Source of the DNA: JANWKA01 sp035533815
GTDB taxonomy: Bacteria; Bacteroidota; Bacteroidia; Chitinophagales; Chitinophagaceae
DNA length: 10,687 nt
NCBI GenBank assembly: GCA_035533815.1
Contig: DATLTB010000001.1
Span: 1-10,687 of the forward strand
Reading direction: 5' to 3'
Under the pieces are notes generated by a model that did not search any database, had not been told where the DNA came from, and worked only from the letters and a program-made list of their open reading frames with translations. Of this stretch, positions 1 to 5,129 are shown in pieces (the first letter of the stretch is position 1; every line of letters begins with the position of its first letter). Both the position numbers and the translations under genes were made by a program.

Positions 1-37
1 CAGAAGCTTGACTTGGAGGGTCAGTTTCATAACCTAT

Positions 38-57
38 TCAAATATAGTCAAATATAG
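38..57. repeat. Tandem duplication of a 10-bp unit
   Basis: The unit TCAAATATAG occurs twice back to back (38-47 and 48-57) in AT-rich DNA upstream of the transposase fragment. It may be part of an insertion-sequence end or a small slippage duplication. No function can be assigned. Confidence 0.6.
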
Positions 58-94
58 CCAAGGCATTTAAACTTAAAAAGGAAGTGGTTCTCCT

Positions 95-115
95 CCCTGC
101 GGCAAGACCGCTGGG
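95..115. other. Imperfect hairpin upstream of the IS4-type transposase fragment
   Basis: Arms CCCTGCGG (95-102) and CCGCTGGG (108-115) pair at seven of eight positions around a five-base CAAGA loop. The hairpin ends 18 bases before the ATG at 134. It could be a subterminal structure of the original insertion sequence or a structure in the transposase mRNA leader; both are inferences. No T-run follows, so a terminator is unlikely. Confidence 0.4.
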
Positions 116-133
116 TTTCCGAACCGAAAATTT

Positions 134-505
134 ATGAATTCAGGAAAATATATATTCTCTCAAATCATGGATCTTGTCTCCTCTACTTCCTTTCAAACCC
201 TTGTCACCCGCCACCAGAGCGAATATAAGGTGAAGGATTTTAGCTGCTGGAAACAGTTTTTATGCATGGCCTTCAGTCAACTCACCCATCGGGAAAGTTT
301 AAGCGATACCATGATTTGCTTAAAGGCCAATTCTTCCAAACTATATCATCTTGGTATTGGTGAATTAGTTTCTAACAGTACCCTTTCCAGAGCCAATGAA
401 AATCGTTCTTATTATATTTACCAGGAGTTAGCCATGCTGCTGATTAAACTACTTTCGCCTGAAGGCGAAAGTAGTTTAATTATGAGGAATGGAATGCATT
501 TTTAG
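134..505 (+). pseudogene. IS4-family transposase, N-terminal fragment (DUF4372-like)
   Basis: The first ~100 residues match the N-terminal DUF4372-type domain common in Bacteroidota IS4-family transposases: an opening like MNSGKYIFSQIMDL, then FSCWKQFLCMAFSQLTHRESL, SKLYHLGI and STLSRANENR. Full-length relatives are roughly 380-400 residues and carry a DDE catalytic core; none of that core is present. Recognisable similarity ends near base 442, exactly where a perfect palindrome begins. The last ~20 residues before the stop come from the palindrome and from out-of-frame Argonaute sequence, so they are not transposase. The ATG at 134 was kept because the homologous region starts there. With no catalytic domain the product cannot transpose. 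Confidence 0.8.
443..480. repeat. Perfect 38-bp palindrome (18-bp arms, 2-base loop) at a gene-fragment junction
   Basis: The left arm (443-460) is the exact reverse complement of the right arm (463-480), separated only by GA at 461-462. It lies exactly between the transposase fragment and the Argonaute fragment. In the Argonaute frame the right arm carries a TAG stop at 472-474, so the reading frame is open only from 475 on. It could have formed by template switching or hairpin repair during the rearrangement that joined the fragments, or it may be a small inserted palindromic element. No T-run follows the right arm, so it is not a standard intrinsic terminator. Confidence 0.9.
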
Positions 506-906
506 AGGTTACACCCAAAGACACAAACCTGGTAGGAGTTTCTATTACCGATACTAAACCTTTAAAATTATATAAATCCAAAGGCGATTTTCCAATACTA
601 CGTGGAAATGCTTTTGTAGTAAATGACAAATCTGCGTTCTTATGGACAGTGGGGAATGTTCAAAAAATCCAGACCACCTTATCAATGGAAGTACCCAATC
701 CGATATTTATTGAAATTAACAAAGGAACGTCTGATATCAAGCAAGTATTAAAAGATATTTTAGCATTGACAAAGTTGAATTACAATGCTTGTATCTATGC
801 TGATGGATTACCTGTAACACTTCGCTTCGCAGATAAGATAGGTGAAATTCTAACTGCAAGCATTGACATTAAAGCAGCGCCGCTAGCCTTTAAGTATTAT
901 ATTTAA
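481..906 (+). pseudogene. Prokaryotic Argonaute, C-terminal PIWI-domain fragment
   Basis: Reading from base 481 gives ~141 continuous residues ending in APLAFKYYI and a TAA stop at 904-906. The segments VPNPIFIEINKG, DILALTKLNYNACIYADG and LPVTLRFADKIGEIL, together with the aromatic-isoleucine C-terminus, are typical of the end of the PIWI domain in bacterial Argonautes. By family comparison, the Asp of FAD (codon 832-834) aligns with the fourth residue of the DEDX catalytic tetrad, so the parent was probably a nuclease-type Argonaute (inference). The other three catalytic residues and the N, PAZ and MID regions are missing. No start codon or ribosome site precedes the homologous region; a GTG at 649 is internal. 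The upstream neighbour is the palindrome and a transposase fragment. This is a dead 3' remnant of a guide-dependent defence gene. Confidence 0.8.
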
Positions 907-1082
907 TAATAAACCAAAAATAAAAGTTATAAGTTGAAATTTTGCCCTTAAATTTCTTAATTTCGTATCAGATTTTAAGTATAGAATGCATTTATCAAGT
1001 TAAAATATTCATTCGGGCATTCTACATTTTCGCTTTTGAAAAAATATTGGGCTACAGTGACTTATGGAATCATATTGGTTCC
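907..1082. other. AT-rich spacer between Argonaute and TnpB remnants
   Basis: No recognisable gene. A reading frame opens at about 942 and runs into the TnpB remnant, but its first ~45 residues match nothing I know and lack the TnpB features expected upstream of the C-terminal zinc knuckle. It is probably filler left by deletions. Confidence 0.5.
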
Positions 1083-1247
1083 CGTCCGCAGTGTGGAACA
1101 TTACATGACCGGGACATCAATGCTGCAAGGAAAATAAAGAGAATAGGATTACAAACAGGGTCAGGTAGATCCGAAGTGCCCGTGTAGAAGCAGTGGTTAC
1201 GCCGGGCGAAGAAGCGGGGAAATGTACTTGTCCCAACATGTATATAG
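1083..1247 (+). pseudogene. tnpB: Decayed 3' end of an IS200/IS605 TnpB (copy 1)
   Basis: The translation RPQCGTLHDRDINAARKIKR is the second half of the TnpB zinc knuckle followed by the RuvC-III motif (DRDxNAAxNI). TnpB is an RNA-guided DNA endonuclease encoded by IS200/IS605 and IS607 elements. The first Cys of the CxxC is Arg here (CGT at 1083-1085; copy 2 has TGT), the usual Asn of NAARNI is Lys, and a premature TAG lies at 1185-1187. The original frame can be followed past that TAG to a stop at 1245-1247 by comparison with copy 2. Sequence upstream of 1083 is not recognisably TnpB. Over ~165 bases a hand alignment to the reverse complement of 10523-10684 shows about 13 mismatches and one 3-base gap. 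Confidence 0.85.
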
Positions 1248-1272
1248 TTCTTATATAAATTATGCGTAAAAG

Positions 1273-1310
1273 ATACACTTCTGGAGGGTATACCCTTTCT
1301 CCCGGTGTAT
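1273..1310. other. Nested inverted repeats between the TnpB remnant and pyrD
   Basis: ATACAC (1273-1278) pairs with GTGTAT (1305-1310), and GGAG (1283-1286) pairs with CTCC (1299-1302) inside it. The perfect 10-bp palindrome GGGTATACCC (1286-1295) lies in the centre. It sits 28 bases before the chosen pyrD ATG and about 25 bases after the TnpB stop. It could be part of an insertion-sequence right end, an operator, or a structure in the pyrD leader. No strong T-run follows, so a terminator call is weak. Confidence 0.45.
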
Positions 1311-1337
1311 ATCACTGATCGATTATCTTTACGGGCG

Positions 1338-2369
1338 ATGTACCGCCTGCTGCAAAAAATCCTCTTCCTTTTCCCTCCCGAAAGTATGCACAGGCTGGCG
1401 ATGGGATGGCTGAAATTGATCTGCTCGCTGCCCAACGGTAAAAAAGCCCTTTCCCGCATGTACCTGGTCAGATCCCCTGCGCTTAGGCAGGAAGTATTCG
1501 GACTTCAGTTCAGCAATCCGGTGGGTTTGGCAGCCGGATTTGATAAAAATGCCCTTTACCTCGATGCGCTGGCCTGCCTGGGATTTGGCTTTGTGGAAAT
1601 TGGCACGGTCACTCCATTGCCTCAACCTGGAAATGAGCCTCCCCGGTTATTCCGATTGCCAAAAGACGGGGCCCTGATCAACCGGATGGGATTCAATAAT
1701 GACGGAGCACCCGCCATCGCCCGCCGTTTGGCCAGGAGGCCGGCGGGGTTGATCATTGGAGGCAATATCGGGAAAAACAGGTCCACGCCCAATGCACAGG
1801 CTGCTGCAGATTATATTTCCTGTTTCAACACGTTGTTCGATGTGGTGGATTATTTTGTAGTCAATGTCAGCTCACCGAACACCCCCGGTCTTCGCGAACT
1901 CCAGCAAAAAGCGATCCTGCATGATCTGCTCAGTCAGCTGCAGGGGGTCAACCTGCAGCATCCATCTCCCAAGCCCATCCTGTTGAAAATTTCCCCGGAC
2001 CTTGATTCCGGCCAGCTGGATGATATCCTGGACATTGTCCTGCAAACAAAGCTTGCCGGTATCGTGGCCACCAATACAAGCCTGGACCGCAGCCATCTTC
2101 TCACCCGGCAGCCAACCCTGGACCTGCTCGGGGCGGGTGGGCTTAGCGGAAAACCAATCCGCCAAAAATCCCTGGAAATCCTCCGTTACCTGGGCAGCCG
2201 GTCCCAGCAAAGATTTATTTTGGTGGCTTCCGGAGGGATCTTCAGCGCAGCGGATGCGCTGGAAATGCTGGAAGCGGGTGCCACGCTGGTCCAGGTATAT
2301 ACGGGGTTCATTTATGAAGGGCCGGGAATTGTGCGCCGCATCTGCCGGGAGCTGCCCCCTGCGGATTGA
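1338..2369 (+). CDS. pyrD: Dihydroorotate dehydrogenase (quinone), class 2
   Basis: Oxidises dihydroorotate to orotate, the fourth step of pyrimidine synthesis, passing electrons through FMN to membrane quinone. The product is 343 residues, near the family norm of ~336-345. An N-terminal membrane-associating segment (MYRLLQKILFLFPPESMHRL) marks class 2. Next come the FMN-barrel motifs LAAGFDKNA and EIGTVTP, then NRMGFNNDG and NVSSPNTPG. The second Ser of that last motif (about residue 179) is the class 2 catalytic base, and the FMN phosphate motifs LVASGGI and VQVYTGF follow. The in-frame GTG at 1305 was rejected because relatives begin at the MYRLL segment. TATCTTTA (1324-1331) is one base off the Bacteroidota -7 box but would put the mRNA start almost on the ATG. 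The gene sits just downstream of the TnpB remnant and converges on rsmE with a 10-base gap. Confidence 0.95.
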   Translation: MYRLLQKILFLFPPESMHRLAMGWLKLICSLPNGKKALSRMYLVRSPALRQEVFGLQFSNPVGLAAGFDKNALYLDALACLGFGFVEIGTVTPLPQPGNEPPRLFRLPKDGALINRMGFNNDGAPAIARRLARRPAGLIIGGNIGKNRSTPNAQAAADYISCFNTLFDVVDYFVVNVSSPNTPGLRELQQKAILHDLLSQLQGVNLQHPSPKPILLKISPDLDSGQLDDILDIVLQTKLAGIVATNTSLDRSHLLTRQPTLDLLGAGGLSGKPIRQKSLEILRYLGSRSQQRFILVASGGIFSAADALEMLEAGATLVQVYTGFIYEGPGIVRRICRELPPAD

Positions 2370-2379
2370 TCTTCCTCCC

Positions 2380-3114
2380 TTACCGGAAAGAAGCATGATG
2401 GAGAAGGTTGACCGAGTGGACCATCAGCAGGGCGGCCAGGGCTGCCGTTTCCGTGCGGAGCCGGGTGGCTCCAAGGGATACAGGCAACAATCCCATGGAC
2501 TTGCCCAGTTCCAGTTCAGCGGGGGTAAAATCCCCTTCTGGACCGATCAGCACAAGGGTTCTCATTCCGGGTTTAACCAGGGCCGGCAGATAGATACGAT
2601 CTCCTTCACCGCAATGCGCAATGAACCGCTGGTCCCAACCGGAATAGTGGAGCAGTTCCTGAATAACGACCGGGGGATGGAGTATGGGCAGATAAACCTG
2701 CCGGGACTGGAGCATGGCTGATATCATGATCTGGGTAAACCGTCCTGTTTTGGGAGCGCTTGAAAAGGTCCGGGCACTCGCCAGGAGAAAAATTTCGGAA
2801 ACCCCGACTTCCACAGCCTTTTCCAGGAACCATTCCAGTCTCGGGGAATGCCGGGGAACCCCAATCGCAACTGCAGGCAGGGGATAAGGATTCCCGTTTA
2901 TTTTATCGCAGGAAAGGAGATTCATCCGGCAGGCCCGGCGGTCCGGTCCCGTAATGGCTGCGCGGAACAGGAGTCCGCAACCATTGGTCAGTTGAACCTC
3001 ATCCCCCGAAGTCTTGCGCAAAACCTGGATGCAATGGCGGGAATTTGCTTCATCCAGGATAAATTCCGTATCCTTCTCCCCGATTTGCGGGGCATAAAAA
3101 AGCGGGAATTCCAT
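2380..3114 (-). CDS. rsmE: 16S rRNA (uracil1498-N3)-methyltransferase RsmE
   Basis: Methylates N3 of U1498 in helix 44 of 16S rRNA using S-adenosylmethionine, acting on the 30S subunit. The product is 244 residues, typical of the family. The N-terminal PUA-like part contains NSRHCIQVLRKTSGDEV. The C-terminal SPOUT methyltransferase domain shows EKAVEVGVSEI (about residues 98-108), LIGPEGDFT (about 189-197) and LGATRLRTETAALAAL (about 214-229), the trefoil-knot cofactor site. The ATG at 3114 was chosen because GGAGG (3127-3123 on this strand) lies eight bases before it and homology begins there. A longer frame from 3174 would overlap the end of dnaB. The gene follows dnaB by 22 bases and is probably co-transcribed with it. 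Confidence 0.95.
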   Translation of the reverse strand: MEFPLFYAPQIGEKDTEFILDEANSRHCIQVLRKTSGDEVQLTNGCGLLFRAAITGPDRRACRMNLLSCDKINGNPYPLPAVAIGVPRHSPRLEWFLEKAVEVGVSEIFLLASARTFSSAPKTGRFTQIMISAMLQSRQVYLPILHPPVVIQELLHYSGWDQRFIAHCGEGDRIYLPALVKPGMRTLVLIGPEGDFTPAELELGKSMGLLPVSLGATRLRTETAALAALLMVHSVNLLHHASFR

Positions 3115-3122
3115 CGCATACC

Positions 3123-3127
3123 CCTCC
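3123..3127 (-). promoter_or_regulatory. Shine-Dalgarno GGAGG for rsmE
   Basis: GGAGG is read on the minus strand, eight bases before the ATG at 3114. It lies in the 22-base gap after the dnaB stop and decides the rsmE start. It stands out because most other genes here lack a clear Shine-Dalgarno site, as is usual in Bacteroidota. Confidence 0.75.
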
Positions 3128-3136
3128 AGGTCAGGA

Positions 3137-4702
3137 TTATTCCGGATCATCTTCCTGGGAGGATTGCGGATCATCCCCGAAATTCATGTCGTTCATCCGG
3201 GAGCCTTTCTGAATGTATAGCTTAGCCCCATCCTGATCCCTGGATTTTGGCCTGGAGCCAAACGGTTCCGGTCCCGAAGCAGCGGTATCATTCAATTCCT
3301 CGAATTTCTGGATCTTATACAGCATCCGCAGTTTGATGGTTTCCAGCGAGCCGTTGCGATGCTTGGCGATCCGGATATCCGTTTCTCCGTTATAGGATTC
3401 CCCCGCTTCGTTTTCGGAGATATCATAATATTCAGGCCGGTACATGAACATGACCAGGTCAGCATCCTGTTCTATGGCACCGGATTCCCGCAGGTCACTC
3501 AATTGCGGTATCTTGTTTTTTTCCTTCCGTTTTTCCACTTCCCGGCTGAGCTGGGAAAGGGCGATCACGGGCACCTGCAATTCTTTAGCCAGGCTTTTCA
3601 GGTCCCTGGAAATCCTACTGATCTCCTGTTCCCGGTTGGCATTGCGGTTTTCCCCGGTACCACTCATCAGCTGCAGGTAGTCTATCACGATCAGACCGAT
3701 ATTATGTTTGCCTTTCAACCGGCGGCATTTGGCCCGGAGCTCGAAGATATTGAGGGCAGCTGTATCATCTATATATATTGGCGCACTGGCCAGCTTGGAT
3801 GCACCGGTGTTCAACTGGTGGAGTTCATAGTCTTCGAGCCTTCCGCTGGTAATTTTGGACACATAAATTCCTGTTTCAGCGCTCAGCAGCCGCTGCACGA
3901 TCTGGCCGGCAGACATCTCCAGGGAAAAAACGGCGACGGGCAACGGGTGGGTGGGATGCAGGGCGGCATTCCGGGCCAGGTTCAGGGCAAAAGCCGTTTT
4001 CCCGACAGAGGGCCTCGCAGCCAGGATGATCAGGTCCGTGGACTGCCATCCGTTAGTCACCCGGTCAATGGAAGGGAAACCGGAATGGACCCCGGTGATA
4101 TCATCCTTTTTGTTTTTCAGATCCTCGATGCGCTGCAGGGTCTTGACCAGGATATAGTCAATTCCCTTGAAATTCTGCCGCAGGTGGTTATCCGTGATCT
4201 CAAAAAGTTTGGTTTCGGCACTATCCAGCAGGTTGAACACATCGGTGGTATCCTCATAGGCATCTGCGATGATCTCCCCGGAAATACGGATCAGTTCCCG
4301 CTGAATGAATTTCTGCAGGATGATCCGGGCATGGGCCTCGATGTTTGCAGAGGACACCACGGCATTGGTGAGCTTGGTGACATAATACGGGCCGCCGACA
4401 AGGTCCAGCTCGTTGGTAAACTTCAGCTCCTCCACCACGGTTAAAATATCTACCGGAACGGATTTCCCGGACAGGCGCCTCATGGCACCGAATATGCGCT
4501 GATGGGCTTCTATATAAAAGCATTCCGGTTTCAATATCTCGATGGCGGAGTCAAAAGCGGCTTTCTCCAGCATGATCGCCCCCAGGACTGCTTCTTCCAG
4601 ATCCTTGGCCTGAGGTGGTATTTTCCCAAAAACCATGGTAGAAATATCCATGGTTTTCCTGCGTAGATTTCGGTCCTTTTTAAGCTTTGACAAATCTTCC
4701 AT
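3137..4702 (-). CDS. dnaB: Replicative DNA helicase DnaB
   Basis: Hexameric 5'-3' helicase that unwinds DNA at the replication fork and recruits primase. The product is 521 residues; the family is usually 450-520. The N-terminal DnaB domain begins at PPQAKDLEEAVLGAIMLE (about residues 29-46). The RecA-like C-terminal domain has the Walker A ARPSVGKT (229-236), FSLEMS (259-264), Walker B LIVIDYLQLM (337-346), ALSQLSREVEKR (381-392), DLRESGAIEQDAD (403-415) and the arginine-finger region KHRNG (447-451). No intein interrupts the Walker A or other motifs. After about residue 470 there is a ~50-residue polar, acidic tail ending QSSQEDDPE, probably flexible. The start at 4702 fits the basic leader common in Bacteroidota DnaB; Met18 is an alternative. 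It is transcribed divergently from pheT across the DnaA-box-like gap. Confidence 0.97.
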   Translation of the reverse strand: MEDLSKLKKDRNLRRKTMDISTMVFGKIPPQAKDLEEAVLGAIMLEKAAFDSAIEILKPECFYIEAHQRIFGAMRRLSGKSVPVDILTVVEELKFTNELDLVGGPYYVTKLTNAVVSSANIEAHARIILQKFIQRELIRISGEIIADAYEDTTDVFNLLDSAETKLFEITDNHLRQNFKGIDYILVKTLQRIEDLKNKKDDITGVHSGFPSIDRVTNGWQSTDLIILAARPSVGKTAFALNLARNAALHPTHPLPVAVFSLEMSAGQIVQRLLSAETGIYVSKITSGRLEDYELHQLNTGASKLASAPIYIDDTAALNIFELRAKCRRLKGKHNIGLIVIDYLQLMSGTGENRNANREQEISRISRDLKSLAKELQVPVIALSQLSREVEKRKEKNKIPQLSDLRESGAIEQDADLVMFMYRPEYYDISENEAGESYNGETDIRIAKHRNGSLETIKLRMLYKIQKFEELNDTAASGPEPFGSRPKSRDQDGAKLYIQKGSRMNDMNFGDDPQSSQEDDPE

Positions 4703-4887
4703 GCGTTAACCGGTTTGTTTGCTGAAGAAATTAAATGGGCTTCGCCAGCTGGTTCATTTACTGAATTTCTGTCAATGCGAACTGAACTGCAGATGAAGAA
4801 ATGGTAAAATCTATTCCAGATGGAAACTAAGGTAAAGTGAATTTTGATTTATAAAAAAATAAACGCATCAGATTATTTATTAAATTA

Positions 4888-5004
4888 TCATACACAGTTT
4901 ATGCCAGTAATTCCTGGGGTTTTCCACAGGTTAAGGAACTTATCCACCAAATAAACGAGAATTCAGGCTATTTCCCCCGGTTATCCACCGGAGTGGGTGA
5001 ATAA
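4888..5004. other. Cluster of DnaA-box-like 9-mers beside an AT-rich stretch (possible oriC or DnaA-regulated site)
   Basis: Against the consensus TTWTNCACA, the + strand has TCATACACA (4888-4896, one mismatch), TTTTCCACA (4920-4928, full match), TTATCCACC (4940-4948, one mismatch) and TTATCCACC (4981-4989, one mismatch). The - strand has TTATTCACC (4996-5004, one mismatch). The last two form an inverted pair separated by six bases. The AT-rich DNA on the left could be an unwinding element. The neighbour dnaB is itself a replication gene. Whether this is the chromosomal origin or a DnaA control site for dnaB/pheT is inference. My hand G and C counts in the flanking genes were mixed and show no clear skew switch. 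Confidence 0.55.
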
Positions 5005-5040
5005 AGTTTTTTTCCCTGATTATTGGCATTATTGAAAAAA

Positions 5041-5073
5041 TTGCTAAGGCGGAAGTTGTTAATTTTACCTTTG
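5041..5073 (+). promoter_or_regulatory. Bacteroidota-type promoter for pheT
   Basis: TACCTTTG (5066-5073) is an exact match to the -7 element TAnnTTTG. A TTG at 5041-5043 lies 22 bases upstream, within the spacing range usual for the -33 element. Transcription would begin near 5080, giving a ~50-base leader before the pheT ATG at 5130. The promoter probably also serves the two small genes that follow pheT. Confidence 0.65.
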
Positions 5074-5129
5074 ACCATCATGCCGGTCCACCAGCCCCCT
5101 AGCCCGGTTCCCGGCAGAAACCCATCAAC

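Larger units (their letters stand above)
4703..5129. other. 427-base gene-free region between divergent dnaB and pheT
   Basis: No credible coding sequence is seen. From dnaB to pheT it holds ~90 bases of ordinary dnaB leader DNA, a strongly AT-rich stretch (about 4800-4905), a group of DnaA-box-like 9-mers (4888-5004), T- and A-rich runs (about 5003-5045), the likely pheT promoter (5041-5073) and a short pheT leader. In that leader TGCCGG (5081-5086) could pair with CCGGCA (5111-5116) over a 24-base loop. No clear -7 box facing dnaB was found. Confidence 0.7.

Noticed and set aside
443..480. Palindrome as an intrinsic terminator
   Set aside because: No T-run follows either arm, and it sits inside a junction of gene fragments rather than after a gene.
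942..1187. Open frame of ~81 residues as a separate small gene
   Set aside because: Only its end (from 1083) is recognisable, as TnpB; the first part matches nothing, and the stop is a premature TAG relative to copy 2.
1305..1337. Upstream GTG start for pyrD
   Set aside because: It would add 11 residues not seen in relatives; class 2 enzymes begin at the MYRLL-type membrane segment, and the GTG lies inside an inverted repeat.
2370..2379. Terminator between the convergent pyrD and rsmE
   Set aside because: The gap is only ten bases and no stable stem with a T-run is seen; transcripts probably overlap.
3115..3174. Longer RsmE starting at 3174
   Set aside because: It would overlap the dnaB end and has no ribosome site, whereas GGAGG lies eight bases before the ATG at 3114.
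3359..4444. 361-residue open frame on the + strand opposite dnaB
   Set aside because: It is a shadow of the dnaB codons in the antisense frame; the sequence has no recognisable domain and dnaB is a complete, conserved gene.
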